From Sphingomonas sp. FARSPH (GTDB lineage Bacteria; Pseudomonadota; Alphaproteobacteria; Sphingomonadales; Sphingomonadaceae), in contig NZ_CP029988.1 in assembly GCF_003355005.1 (NCBI RefSeq), forward strand, positions 8,677 through 72,676: DNA of 64,000 bases. Reading direction: 5' to 3'. Positions 25,980-35,604 of this stretch are shown here, in pieces. The position numbers and the translations under genes were made by a program. The notes under the pieces are model-generated. The model made no database searches. It saw only the letters and a list, made by a program, of their open reading frames with translations, and had not been told where the DNA came from. How positions within the stretch are numbered: position 1 is the first letter of the stretch; each line of letters begins with the position of its first letter.

Positions 25980-26714
25980 TCAGGCTCCTATCCGCTGCAT
26001 GGCTTCTTCGAGAAAGGCCCGCATGGGTGGCAATGAACTGCGCACGTCCTTGTCGTGCCGCCACACGGGGACGCCAGCTTGCACGGCCTGGCTGTAGTGC
26101 GAGCGGTCCGGCAAATGCGCCGTGAAGAGGTTGCGGCCGATCTTCGCTTTCAACTCGGCGAGCATGGCGAGCTGGTTGCGGTCGTTCGCCTTGACGCGGT
26201 TCGCGACGAGGCCGGCGACCCTGATCGGGGTTGTGCGGCCTCGCTGGTTCACGGTCTGGATCGAATTTGAAAGCTGCTTCGTAGAGTCCGGACCGAACGG
26301 CCCCAGCTCCACGGGCACGATCAAATCGTCGCACATCATCAGCGCCGCGAAGTTGATCCAACTCCACGCGGGCGGTGTGTCGATCACGCAAAAATCGAAC
26401 TGCGGGGCGAGCTTCGGAAAATTGGCCCGGAACGCGCTGAGAGCGCCGGAATAGTTGGCGTCGTACTCGCCTGCCATCTTGTTCGAGTAGATCGCGAGAC
26501 GGTCCGTTTCAGGCGGCGTGTAGCCGGGTTCGAACAGCGGCTTGCAAGAGCCTAGCTGCTCGAACTCGCGCAAAGCGGAAGTCGCATTGCACTGACGGTC
26601 AAGGTCCATGACCAAAACGCGGTGCCCTGCATCGGCAAGGTGCCAAGCGAGGTGACAGGCGATTGTCGTCTTGCCGGCCCCGCCCTTCTCGATGTTGACG
26701 GCGATCGTCTTCAC
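25980..26714 (-). CDS. parA: ParA partition ATPase
   Basis: 244 aa from GTG at 26714 (VKTIAVNIEKGGAGKTTIACHLAWHLAD), RBS GGAGGG. Deviant Walker A KGGAGKTT at residues 10-17, Walker A' RVLVMDLDRQCNAT and Walker B FCVIDTPPAW identify a MinD/ParA ATPase without the long N-terminal DNA-binding domain. It starts on the stop of the small membrane protein gene (GTGA) and is followed by parB after 2 bp. Confidence 0.92.
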   Translation of the reverse strand: MKTIAVNIEKGGAGKTTIACHLAWHLADAGHRVLVMDLDRQCNATSALREFEQLGSCKPLFEPGYTPPETDRLAIYSNKMAGEYDANYSGALSAFRANFPKLAPQFDFCVIDTPPAWSWINFAALMMCDDLIVPVELGPFGPDSTKQLSNSIQTVNQRGRTTPIRVAGLVANRVKANDRNQLAMLAELKAKIGRNLFTAHLPDRSHYSQAVQAGVPVWRHDKDVRSSLPPMRAFLEEAMQRIGA

Positions 26715-26866
26715 GGGCGGTCCCTCCACCAAGAGCGATGGCCGTACCACCACGTTGCGCTGTCCTCGTCGCGGATGCGCGAACCGCGATACGGTCCACG
26801 GGCGCCGATCACGATCAACGCGATCACGGCGATGACGATCAAACCTGCCTGCTCGATACCGCTCAT
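26711..26866 (-). CDS. small single-helix membrane protein, 51 aa
   Basis: Start at 26866 (MSGIEQAGLIVIAVIALIVIGARGPYRG), RBS GGAGG. One N-terminal membrane helix, then an Arg/Trp-rich tail. It is linked to both neighbours by overlapping codons (ATGA and GTGA), so it belongs to the partition operon. Function unknown. Confidence 0.55.
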   Translation of the reverse strand: MSGIEQAGLIVIAVIALIVIGARGPYRGSRIRDEDSATWWYGHRSWWRDRP

Positions 26867-27216
26867 GACCCTGCACCTCCTGGCCGGGATTTGGCTTCGA
26901 CCATTTCGCGAAACTCCGCGATGGTCTGCCAATATGCACTGTGCCCGCGCTCGTTCGTGAACTGCACAAACCAGTCGAGCGTTTCTTTTGGACCCTTGAT
27001 GTAAACGCTGCCCTGGGGCGGCGCTTGCCGTCGCCGCCTTACAGGCTTCTCCCCTCGATCGACGAAACCAAGCGCAGCGCCGCGCTGCATTGCAGCCTCT
27101 TCGCGGCGTGGATCTGTCGTGACGGGTTCTCGCGAAATGCCGCTAAGGTCTAGAGCCTCGGCGTCACGCTTCGGCTCCGACTTGCCCGCCGCCTTTCCAA
27201 AGCCGTAGCCGCTCAT
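26863..27216 (-). CDS. hypothetical protein in partition operon, 117 aa
   Basis: Basic, disordered N-terminal half; the conserved-looking part is VYIKGPKETLDWFVQFTNERGHSAYWQTIAEFREMVE, which looks like a ribbon-helix-helix or similar helical DNA-binding unit. It overlaps the upstream ParA-like gene and the downstream small gene by ATGA. It may be a DNA-binding partner of one of the two ATPases (VirC2-like by position); this is inference from context only. Confidence 0.55.
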   Translation of the reverse strand: MSGYGFGKAAGKSEPKRDAEALDLSGISREPVTTDPRREEAAMQRGAALGFVDRGEKPVRRRRQAPPQGSVYIKGPKETLDWFVQFTNERGHSAYWQTIAEFREMVEAKSRPGGAGS

Positions 27217-27896
27217 CGGTTCGTCTCCTGTTGGACGGCCTGAACGACCGCCTGCGCTACCTCAAAGGCATTGCGTCGGGCGGCGGTCAGTCCGGACGTT
27301 TCACCATCGCTCAGCTCGTCCAAGGTGGCGGCAAAGTCGAAGATGTCACGATAGGCTGCGCGTTCGACGAGCCTTGCGGGGAGCAACGGCAGCTCCGCGT
27401 CGGTGATCGCAGCGACGATCCGCTTGGCAGTCTTAGTCTCGATCGCGGCATTGTCGCGGCTGCGAACAAGCCGGAACGGAATGTTGCGGCCCAGCGCCTC
27501 GGCTTCCTCTTGGATCAGTGCGACCGCGTTTGCGGCCAGCTCGGCGTCGATCGGAGAAAGGTTGAACGGGATAAGCACCAGGTGCGAGCGGGCGAGCGCG
27601 CGCGAGGTCATGCGTGACGCCGTTCCCTCAAGATCGATCAGCACAAAATCGTGTGCCGGCGTAAGCCGGTCGATCATGCCGATAAGCTCGGACTCCTTGG
27701 GGCTCGCTATGATCTCGAACGGAAGCGCCTTGCCCTGCTCGGTCCGCTTCCTGGCCCAACCAGCAATGATCGCGTTCGGATCTGCATCAATGACGGCAAC
27801 GGAGCCCCCGCTCCGCGCCAGCTCACACGCGAGAACGAAAGTCAGCGTCGTCTTGCCTGCCCCGCCTTTCGGATTGGCTACAGAAATCGCGGGCAT
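27213..27896 (-). CDS. second ParA-family ATPase (VirC1-like)
   Basis: 227 aa. Walker A NPKGGAGKTTLTF at residues 8-20, Walker A' VAVIDADPNAI, Walker B DFVLIDLEGTASR. VirC1 proteins of alphaproteobacterial transfer systems begin with the same NPKGGAGKTT pattern and promote relaxosome assembly near oriT. The gene is first in an operon with ParA and ParB and lies 3 kb from oriT, so either a partition or a VirC1-like role is possible. Confidence 0.75.
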   Translation of the reverse strand: MPAISVANPKGGAGKTTLTFVLACELARSGGSVAVIDADPNAIIAGWARKRTEQGKALPFEIIASPKESELIGMIDRLTPAHDFVLIDLEGTASRMTSRALARSHLVLIPFNLSPIDAELAANAVALIQEEAEALGRNIPFRLVRSRDNAAIETKTAKRIVAAITDAELPLLPARLVERAAYRDIFDFAATLDELSDGETSGLTAARRNAFEVAQAVVQAVQQETNR

Positions 27897-27950
27897 TCGA
27901 CGGGCTCCCTATTACGCCGGCTCAAGGCGTGGAAGCCTAGAGAACGGCGC

Positions 27951-28008
27951 GCAATATGGCAAGGGATATTGCCTTGCATATCCATATCGCAATCCTAAGG
28001 ATATCCTT
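27951..28008. promoter_or_regulatory. operator and promoter region of the partition operon
   Basis: Inverted repeat GCAATAT/ATATTGC at 27951-27957 and 27966-27972 and palindrome AAGGATATCCTT at 27997-28008, with further GGATAT-like halves between them, in an AT-rich stretch upstream of the VirC1-like gene. This suggests an autoregulatory site for ParA/ParB or a small repressor. Confidence 0.5.
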
Positions 28009-28048
28009 TTAGCTATCCAGTGCGTCGGTCGCTGCGCAGGGGAGGGAA

Positions 28049-28070
28049 GGGGCCGCCGTTAGGCGGCCCC
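28049..28070 (-). terminator. strong hairpin after ssb
   Basis: GGGGCCGCC-GTTA-GGCGGCCCC, 9-bp arms, 7 bp downstream of the ssb stop on the minus strand. No clear U-tract follows, so it is a likely but not certain terminator. Confidence 0.5.
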
Positions 28071-28076
28071 GCCGTG

Positions 28077-28400
28077 TCAGCGATCGTCCTGCTCGCCAGC
28101 CTTCGCCAGCACCGCGAAACCATCGGCGATCAGCTCGACGGTGTAGCGCTTGCCCTCGGCGTGGTCGTAGGAGTTCTGACGCACCCGCCCCGTGATATGA
28201 ACCAAGTCGCCCTTCTCCGCCTTGGCGGCGCGCTCGATCAGGCGGCCGAACACTGTCACCTCGTTCCAGTGGGTGTCGGTCGTCCACTCGCCGCCCTCCT
28301 GGCGGTTGTAGTTGGCGGCGACGGAAACCTTCGTCACCTTGTCATGCTCGTTGATCTTGCCGACGCGGCCGATGATGCGAAATTCAGCGATGTTCTGCAT
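28077..28400 (-). CDS. ssb: single-stranded DNA-binding protein (short form)
   Basis: 107 aa from 28400 (MQNIAEFRIIGRVGKINEHDKVTKVSVAANY), RBS AGGACAGG. The OB-fold core (WTTDTHWNEVTVFG, AKAEKGDLVHITGRVRQNSYDHAEGKRYTVELIADGF) is clear. The acidic C-terminal tail of chromosomal SSB is missing, as in several plasmid SSBs. It protects transferred or replicating single strands. Confidence 0.85.
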   Translation of the reverse strand: MQNIAEFRIIGRVGKINEHDKVTKVSVAANYNRQEGGEWTTDTHWNEVTVFGRLIERAAKAEKGDLVHITGRVRQNSYDHAEGKRYTVELIADGFAVLAKAGEQDDR

Positions 28401-28439
28401 GGTCCTGTCCTTCCGACTGCTCAGGCTAATTCCTGATGG

Positions 28440-29128
28440 GGATTTTGAGGGGAGCGAAGGCACCGCGATCAAGTGAAAAAACGGAGGGTCCGCGTAGCGG
28501 AAACCGTAGGCGAAGCCGGTTATTTACTTGATCGTACAAGGTGGCGCAGCGACCATTCCCCGTCAAATAAGGAATTGCCGACCAGTCGAAGGCGCGGAAG
28601 TAATGAGGTTGCTTGATAGTCGTCGGCCGCTCTCGACGAAAACACGCGCGCTGTTCGTGGTGTCGCCGGCGCCGATCGCGAGCGCAGGGCAGGGGGGACA
28701 CGCCACACCAAGCCACGGGGCGTTGTCGCTGCCTATGTCGCGGCCCGGCTCGAAAGGATCTCGCCGGCATATTCGGCGCGTCGCTGTCGATCGATCATAA
28801 ACAGGCGGCCGAAACCGCGGCCCCTTCCCTTCAAATCGCTATCAGCGGGCGCGAACGTCGACGAATGAGCGCTGCCAAATCCGCTTGCGCCCCCCTGGGG
28901 AGCATTCGCGGCGGCGTAGCCGTCGCGTCTTCCTATCCGTGCGCTCTGTCGTTTGAGGTTGGTTGTGACCTCTCCGCCATTCCCCCAAAAATCAAAAGCG
29001 TCGGCCGTAGGCCGTCTATAGCTGGGGGATGCCGGGTGGGAGGGCGCGCGAAGCGTGCCCGGGCGAGCGAAGCGAGGAGCCGGCGGGGGCGGAGCCCCCA
29101 AGAGGCGGTGCTTTCCTTCTTGTTCGTT
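28440..29128. other. 690-bp stretch without a recognised gene
   Basis: Several overlapping frames are open here but none has family resemblance or a good start. It contains an imperfect inverted repeat (GATCAAGTGA near 28468 and TTACTTGATC near 28525), a palindrome TCCGC-GTA-GCGGA (about 28490) and a GC-rich hairpin GGGGGC-GGA-GCCCCC (29085-29099). The left border of a Tn3-family element follows at 29129. Confidence 0.4.
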
Positions 29129-29173
29129 GGCCCAGTCGGCCCGAAGCTGCGATTTTGGCCAGGTTGAAGAACG
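29129..29173. repeat. left terminal inverted repeat of outer Tn3-family element
   Basis: Begins GGCCCAGTCGGCCCG and ends AGAACG. Pairs with 37421-37465 with four mismatches. Flanked outside by TCGTT. Confidence 0.88.
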
Positions 29174-29195
29174 AACACTGAACGCTTGATTGATT

Positions 29196-30068
29196 CTACC
29201 AGGACCGTTGCTGACCACCGACCTCGTAGATATCGGCTTCCATGGAGCAATTGTAGCTCTCTGCGATGTTGAACATCTCGGAGAGGAGGCTTTGGATTTC
29301 CTCATCAAGGGAAATGCCATCCGGATCGGGGTCATAGGCGACGGTCAGTTTGTAATCACAATTGCCGTTTTTTACCATGGCGTAGTCGCGTTCCAGCATC
29401 GCCTCAATCCGCTCCCGAGCGGGTTTTCTACCTCTTCCACGCTTGTTGAAGTTCTCGATAATCAGATGCAGGGCGATGCTGGCAGTGGGCGGCTTTTCCG
29501 GCAGTTTGGTCTGTGACGGAATAATGTCGAGCGCCCGATAGACGGTCATTCGTGAGACCTTCAGGTCGCGGGCAACGCGGGCCTTGCTGGCGCCGGCGGC
29601 AAGGCGACGGCGGATTTCATCGTCATCGACGTTCTTCTTCCGGCCTTTGTAAACGCCTTCGGCGCGCGCCGCTTCGATCCCGGCGCGCTGACGATCCTTG
29701 ATGAACTTCAGCTCCATATCGGCGACCATGCCGAGTATGGTGATGACCATTCGCCCCATGTCGCCCGCCGTCGTCACCTCTGGCTCAAGGATGCGCAGCG
29801 AAGCTCCCTTTTCATCAAGCTCATGCACCAGGTTCAGGACATCGCGCGTGGAGCGGCCGAGCCGGTCGAGCCGCAGCACGACCAGCTCGTCGCCGGTGTG
29901 CATAAACTGCATGATCGTTTCCAGTTCCGTGCGCCCGCTCCGCGAGGCCCCCGATCCGGTCTCGGAACGGATAATTTCGCAACCTGCATTCTTGAGGCGG
30001 CCAATCTGGATATCCAGATCCTGGTCCGTGGTGCTGACGCGGGCATATCCGATACGAGCCAAGTGCAA
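29196..30068 (-). CDS. tnpR: TnpR serine resolvase with C-terminal extension
   Basis: 290 aa. The N-terminal catalytic domain (IGYARVSTTDQDL, catalytic Ser about residue 11; VLRLDRLGRSTRDVLNLV) and helix-turn-helix (ASKARVARDLKVSRMTVYRAL) occupy about 190 residues. About 100 extra residues follow (EKPPTASIALHLIIENFNKRGRGRKPARERIEAMLERDY...). Extended resolvases of this type occur in ISXc5-like Tn3 elements. It resolves cointegrates at the res site upstream. Confidence 0.9.
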   Translation of the reverse strand: MHLARIGYARVSTTDQDLDIQIGRLKNAGCEIIRSETGSGASRSGRTELETIMQFMHTGDELVVLRLDRLGRSTRDVLNLVHELDEKGASLRILEPEVTTAGDMGRMVITILGMVADMELKFIKDRQRAGIEAARAEGVYKGRKKNVDDDEIRRRLAAGASKARVARDLKVSRMTVYRALDIIPSQTKLPEKPPTASIALHLIIENFNKRGRGRKPARERIEAMLERDYAMVKNGNCDYKLTVAYDPDPDGISLDEEIQSLLSEMFNIAESYNCSMEADIYEVGGQQRSW

Positions 30069-30204
30069 AATCCGTCACATTAGGGTGGCTCTTGCAGTGT
30101 ATCGTCACATTGAGCGCAAACCCACCCTTTTGTGACAGACGAATGGTGTCACTCGGCCCTATCACTCTGGGGTGTACCCAAATGTTATAGGCCGATCAGC
30201 CGCC
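30069..30204. promoter_or_regulatory. res region of outer transposon
   Basis: Lies between tnpR and tnpA. Contains repeated half-sites GTCACATT (about 30073 and 30104), TTGTGACAG (about 30132) and TGTCACT (about 30148), as expected for resolvase binding dyads. Confidence 0.55.
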
Positions 30205-32547
30205 TCACGCTGCAAGCCGTCCAAAATCAATCCGGTCGTTCAGGTCGAGGTCGAAGCGGCCATAAGGGTTCACATGACTGTAGATCAACGGCGTGAGACC
30301 ACGATAATCTTCCGGCGTCATCCGCCCCGCCCACTTCGGCTCAACCAGTACGGTCTGAAGCATGCGGGTGTTCACATACACCAGCGACGCTTGCAGGAGG
30401 TGTAGCGCCAGAACGGAGATTTCCTGCTCATGGATGCGGTTGGTGGCGATCTCGCCGCCCTTGCCGAAGAACACGAAACCATTAGCGCCGTTCCAGTTCT
30501 CAACCACATTCAGCCCTTCGTGGATCTCGCGGCGGAATGCCTCCTGACGCAAATACCGGCATAGGAAGATTGTTTTGACCGCGCGGCCGAGTTCACTCAG
30601 CGCCTTGTAGGTCGGGTGCATCACTTCGGCTCTGGCAAACCGGAGCAGGATCGCTTCCGGATCGGCGGTGCGCGATTGCATGGCAGCGGCATATTTGACC
30701 ATTTCGTCATATTGTTGCTCGATCTCGTCCCAGTCGATCGGGCTGGAGAGGATCGGCAGTAAATTGGAAAGCCGCGTGCGCATGCCGGCTTGGGGAAGGG
30801 CCAGTTTCTGGCGTGCCACTGCTTTCAGCCGCGGGGCAAGCTCAAATCCAAGGAGTCGGCAGAACGCAAAGCCGACTGCGCTCTGGCCGTGGCTATCGAC
30901 GTACTGGCGCTGGATTTCCATGTCGGTGCAATGGCGTAGCACGCCTTCGATCATGGAGGCGACCTCCGAGGAAGAGCACCGCTTGAGCTGGGAATAAACG
31001 CAGGTCGCGCGCTTCTCCACATGCCAGTAGATCATGACGCCACGGCCGCCATAGCGGGCGTGCCATTCCGTCATCAGGTTGCGGTCCCACGCGCCGAACT
31101 TCGTTGAATCGGACGCGCATGCCGTGCCCGCATCTCCCCATACTGCGGCATTGCGGATTGCCAGTGTCGCGTTTGCTACCCGCGCGCACGCCTCCCTCAG
31201 CGCTGGCGCGTGGATGAAACGGCGATGGACATGCAGCAATTCCTCGTAACTGACATCGGGTGTTGCGCCAGCGACCCGCTTGAGCCCGGCGTTCGTGCCC
31301 AAGCCATAGAGACACAGCAAAAGACGCTGAGCCAAGGCTGCTTTCGACAGGGTAACCCGCGAGGCCGACGTTTCGAAAGCATCCATCAATCCCGTGTCCA
31401 GAGCAGCCTCTTTCAACACGTCCAGCAGTCCGGTCATCGGCCAGCGCTGACCGATCTCGCTTTTGATCGAAGCGAGACCCTTCGGTTCGGGCAAGGGCTT
31501 GAACGGTGTAATCGATATCCGGTTGTCGCCGCGCCACAGGAGCCGGACCTTGTCGTTTTGTGGAATATTGGCATTGAGGAGCAACAGTTCCCGTTCAAGC
31601 TCCTCCCGGATCGAGGCGCAAAACGCCTGCGCATCTGGCGTCAGGCTGAGGCCGGAATAGTACGCATCTCGCCTGATCTCGAAGTCCTTGGGAAGATCGT
31701 CATCGGGATTGCGATAGCGATCCGCCCCGACCACCCAGATTTCTTTGGAGCGGATGCGGTCGCGCAGTTGCGTCAGGACGCAAAGCTCATAGCTGATCCG
31801 GTTTACCCGCCCATCGTCATCAATGACGGAACTGCGCCATCGCGCTGGAATCACCTCATCGATCGGAACATCCTGCAATGGCACGAAGCGGCATCCGCCA
31901 TCCACCTTGCTCCTGATCCAGTCGAGGGCCGCCAGGACCGGCCGCCACACCGCGTTGTTCGACCGGAACTCAAGTACGGAAAGCAGGCTTGGCAGCATGC
32001 GCCGGTAATGATTGGCCCAGGAACCACGCATCACCTTGTAGATGCGCCGGTCCAGAGCGCCCTTCGCATGGCTCTCCTTGACGATCGCCGCCAGCTTGGC
32101 CTTACCGGCGATCGGGAAAATGACATCGCAGATGCGCCCCGATGGTTCATTGATCGAGGCGCTGGCGATCTCGACCAGCAGGCGCTCCTTTCCATAGACC
32201 CGCTCGATGTCTTTCGCGATATCGCCCACCACCTTGCGTTTCGAGCGCGTTCCGATCTTGTGAACGGTTTCGATCAGCAGGTCGATCATCGCGTCAGTGA
32301 GTTGCGCCTCCCGCGACATTAGATAAATCGCATAAAGGCCGAGCTGTCGCGCCGGCGCATGCCGGCGCATCTCCGAGGCCTTTTCACCGGCAACGCGGCG
32401 AACAATCTGATCGACCCATGGCTTGCCCGTAGCCGTCAGGAGATCATGGGGAAGATCAAGTCTCTGGATAAAGGCGAGTTTCTCGGTCACGTCGAGAATG
32501 TTGTCGAGCGTTGCCTGTCCGGCGTCACCCTTCATCCTGTTGAATCC
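30205..32547 (-). pseudogene. tnpA: TnpA of outer transposon, C-terminal part
   Basis: About 780 residues from GFNRMKGDAGQATLDN to the end, a Tn3-family DDE transposase: SDSTKFGAWDRNLMTEWHARYGGRGVMIYWH, QRQYVDSHGQSAVGFAFCRLLGF and RHIHEQE-like end region are readable. The gene is cut at 32547 by the nested transposon. Joining 36771-37342 to 30205-32542 (one AATCC removed) gives 2910 bp, exactly 970 codons, so the disruption is a simple insertion. The part shown would not make active transposase alone. Confidence 0.9.
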
Positions 32548-32585
32548 GGGGTTTGAGTAGCAACGGAACAGAAAACCTACATAAG
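32548..32585. repeat. left 38-bp inverted repeat of nested transposon
   Basis: GGGGTTTGAGTAGCAACGGA... ending CATAAG. The tnpA stop codon is 5 bp inside it. Confidence 0.93.
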
Positions 32586-32590
32586 GGGCT

Positions 32591-35500
32591 TCAAGCATCG
32601 TCGATACCTGTGGCACCAGGATCGCGTAGCGGCCTCAACTCGCCGCGCGCCACGATGTCGGGAATGGTGAAGGCATAGCGCCCGAGCATGTTGATGTGCC
32701 TGGAACCAAGCGGCGAGAGGCGGGCGACGTCCTCGTCCAGGATCACATGGCCTTCGGCGCGTAGCTGGCTGACCGCCGCGTCGATGTAGATCGTGTTCCA
32801 GAGCACGACCAGGTTGACGACGAGCCCGAGCGCGCCGAGCTGATCCTCCTGCCCTTCGCGGTAGCGCTGGCGAAGTTCACCGCGCTTGCCGTGGAATATG
32901 GTGCGGGCAAGCAGGTGGCGGCTCTCGCCGCGATTGAGCTGGACCAGGATCCGGCGCCGGTAGGTTTCGTCGTCGATGAACCGCAGCATGTAGAGTGACT
33001 TGATGAGGCGGCCAAGCTCCTGAAGGGCACGTGCCAGCCTGGTGGGGCGATCATTGGTCTGAAGGACACGGGTGAGATCGGTCGCGCGCACGACGCCGAG
33101 TTTGAGCGATCCGGCCAGTCGAAGGAGATCATCCCAATGTTCGACAATCAGCCTGGTGTTGATCCTATTCGCGGCGAGGTCATCCAGCACGCCATAATCG
33201 GCCTTGCCATCGACACGCCAGAACCGCGCGCCGCCAATGTCGGCGATGCGCGGCGAGAACTGGAGCCCGAGCAGGTGAAAAATGCCGAAGATCGTGTCGG
33301 TGTAGCCGGCTGTGTCGGTCATGATCTCGCCTGGCCGCAATTCGGTTTCCTGGTCGAGCACGACGGCAAGCAGATAGAGGCTGTCGCGCAACGTGCCGGG
33401 CACCGTCAGAGCATTCAGCCCGGAAAAGCGATCAGAAACCAGATTGTACCAGGTGATGCCGCGTTCGCGCCCGAAATAGCGCGGGTTTGGGCCGGCGTGG
33501 ATCGTGCGGACTGGCACGGTGAAACGCAGTCCATCGGCAGAGGCGACCTCGCCGCTGCCCCAAACGCGGGCCAGTGGTATCCTGTTATGGGCCGCGACCA
33601 GCAGCGCGTTGGCTGTGGTCAGCGTCTCGGCGCGGATGAAGTTCTGCTTCACCCAGCTCAACCGTGACCGGCGCAGCGCGGACACCTCGGGACGGACAAG
33701 CGGTTCGAATCCGGTATTGGTGGCCTCCGCGACAAGCACCGCGCAGATCGTCGTCGCTATATCCTCGGCGCGTGCATTGCCTTCGCTGGCATGCGTGAAC
33801 GCCGCCGCGAAACCGGTTCGCGCATGCATCTCCAGGATCAGCTCGGGAAGATCCAGCTGCGGCAAGCGCGCGTCGATTGCCCTATGGAGATCGGTGAGGC
33901 TGAGTGGCTCGTCGATCCTGTCGAGCGGTGCGATCGACAGGTCGGCGCCGCTCGCCGTTTTCGTGATGGTCACGGCATCGTTGTCCGGTACGCGCGCCGC
34001 TGTCTCGCGGTAGGCGAGATCGAGCCGCGCGGACAGCCTGGCGATCTCCTCGTCGCCAGCGACCGCCACGCCGACCGTGCGGCATACCGTCGGTCGCGCC
34101 GCTTCCCAGGCGGCTCCTGTCAGCAGGCCTTTGCGCGGGTCGGCGTAGCGAAGCGAGCGAACAGGAAAGACGTCGCGACGGCGAATGGCGCGGCGTAGCC
34201 GGTCGAGCGTACAAAGCCGGTATCCGGTCAGATCGAATGTACCGTCATCACTCTTCAACTGGCGCCCCCACCCCTTGGGGACGAACGATGTTGGTGCCGG
34301 TCCACGGCGCTTCTCGCCCCTGTGAACCCTTCGCAAGTGGTCGACCGCGTCGAGCAGCGGCTGTCCTGCGGGCGCGGCTGCAAGATCGAGCGCTGCCAGC
34401 ATCTTCGGCAGATAGCGCATCGTCCCGGCCTGCCGGCGCAACTCGACAAAATAGCTCTCGTCGTTCGGCCGCGCGAGAAGGTTCACCTGTGCGACGGCGT
34501 CGGTCAGCGCTGTCCGATCGACGAGCGCGAACACGGCCGCGCGCACCTGCGCATCGCTGATGCTGTCATCGAGCAGCACAACGCCGGCATCGCGAAGCCG
34601 GAGCGATGCGGCATCGAGATCACGCAGCGAACGCATCCGGGCATCCCTGGCGTTGATGCGCGCGTTGGAAAACATTCGGGTCGACACGACGTCGAACAGG
34701 TCGATGACATCGTCGCTGGCCGACGCTTCGAGGGTGCGGATGAACGCGACGAGGGTGGCAGCGCGCCGATCGTCGGGGAGTCGGGCCACGGCCTGCGCCC
34801 GCGCCGCACCGGCAAATCGCGCCAATGCGACCGCCTTGCCGGGTGGCACCCGATCAAGTTCGGGCAAGCCCGCTGTGAACGTGCGGATTTCGGTAAGGCG
34901 ATCAACGGCGCGGCTGATCTCGGGGCCGCTTTGCAGGTATGGACCGTCACGCAGTCGATCGAGCGGGCTTTGCCGCCCGTCGCCAATAACGGCGACCAGC
35001 GTGTCGAGCCGGGCGCGTTGCTCCGACGTCAGCCTGTCGATGAGACGGCGATGAACGTGCGTGGCGACCCGTGTGCGGACTCGTGCGATATCGCGCTCGA
35101 GGACGGACAGCCCTGGCAACAGCACCTTGCATTCAATCAGCCACGTCGCCGCTGCATCGAAGAGCGCCGATGGCCGATCGGTGCCCGTCCAACACAGCGC
35201 GTACAGGAAACGATGCAATCGGAACGCGATGCGTGGATCGGAGAAAACTTGGTAGCCATAATGGTCGCGGATGCGCGGGCCGTGCCGCCATCGTCCCTTG
35301 GTCGCGCAATATTGCGCCATCCGTTCGCACGGCTCGTCGATCGCCAACTGGCTGCCTGCGAACCGCGTGACCGACGCCGGTGTCTGTGCCGGATCTTCGA
35401 GAAAGGTGCCGAGCAGCCGCAAAGAGCCAAGCTGTACCGCTACGCCGAGCCTGTTGTGATCGCCGCGGTGCGCGCCGATGAACGTCCGGTCTGCATCGTC

Positions 35501-35596
35501 GAGATAAAAATGGCGCGCCAACTGCTCCGATGTAGGATCGCCGACGAAGCGACCATAGCGCAGGGCCTGCTCGTCCGAGAGAAAGCTGACCGGCAC
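32591..35596 (-). CDS. tnpA: Tn3-family transposase TnpA (nested element)
   Basis: 1001 aa, full length for the family. N-terminal DUF4158-type region (FLSDEQALRYGRFVGDPTSEQLARHFYLDDAD), then the catalytic core with SADGLRFTVPVRTIHAGPNPRYFGRERGITWYN, MTDTAGYTDTIFGIFHLLGLQFSPRI and the closing LNRGESRHLLARTIFHGKRGELRQRYREGQEDQLGALGLVVN. It cuts the 38-bp ends and makes 5-bp duplications. tnpR lies 8 bp upstream in the same orientation. Confidence 0.95.
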   Translation of the reverse strand: MPVSFLSDEQALRYGRFVGDPTSEQLARHFYLDDADRTFIGAHRGDHNRLGVAVQLGSLRLLGTFLEDPAQTPASVTRFAGSQLAIDEPCERMAQYCATKGRWRHGPRIRDHYGYQVFSDPRIAFRLHRFLYALCWTGTDRPSALFDAAATWLIECKVLLPGLSVLERDIARVRTRVATHVHRRLIDRLTSEQRARLDTLVAVIGDGRQSPLDRLRDGPYLQSGPEISRAVDRLTEIRTFTAGLPELDRVPPGKAVALARFAGAARAQAVARLPDDRRAATLVAFIRTLEASASDDVIDLFDVVSTRMFSNARINARDARMRSLRDLDAASLRLRDAGVVLLDDSISDAQVRAAVFALVDRTALTDAVAQVNLLARPNDESYFVELRRQAGTMRYLPKMLAALDLAAAPAGQPLLDAVDHLRRVHRGEKRRGPAPTSFVPKGWGRQLKSDDGTFDLTGYRLCTLDRLRRAIRRRDVFPVRSLRYADPRKGLLTGAAWEAARPTVCRTVGVAVAGDEEIARLSARLDLAYRETAARVPDNDAVTITKTASGADLSIAPLDRIDEPLSLTDLHRAIDARLPQLDLPELILEMHARTGFAAAFTHASEGNARAEDIATTICAVLVAEATNTGFEPLVRPEVSALRRSRLSWVKQNFIRAETLTTANALLVAAHNRIPLARVWGSGEVASADGLRFTVPVRTIHAGPNPRYFGRERGITWYNLVSDRFSGLNALTVPGTLRDSLYLLAVVLDQETELRPGEIMTDTAGYTDTIFGIFHLLGLQFSPRIADIGGARFWRVDGKADYGVLDDLAANRINTRLIVEHWDDLLRLAGSLKLGVVRATDLTRVLQTNDRPTRLARALQELGRLIKSLYMLRFIDDETYRRRILVQLNRGESRHLLARTIFHGKRGELRQRYREGQEDQLGALGLVVNLVVLWNTIYIDAAVSQLRAEGHVILDEDVARLSPLGSRHINMLGRYAFTIPDIVARGELRPLRDPGATGIDDA

Positions 35597-35604
35597 TGCT
35601 CGGC

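Noticed and set aside
28426..28770. 114-codon minus-strand frame upstream of ssb
   Set aside because: Arg-rich translation without family resemblance, overlapping dyad structures and lacking an initiation site.
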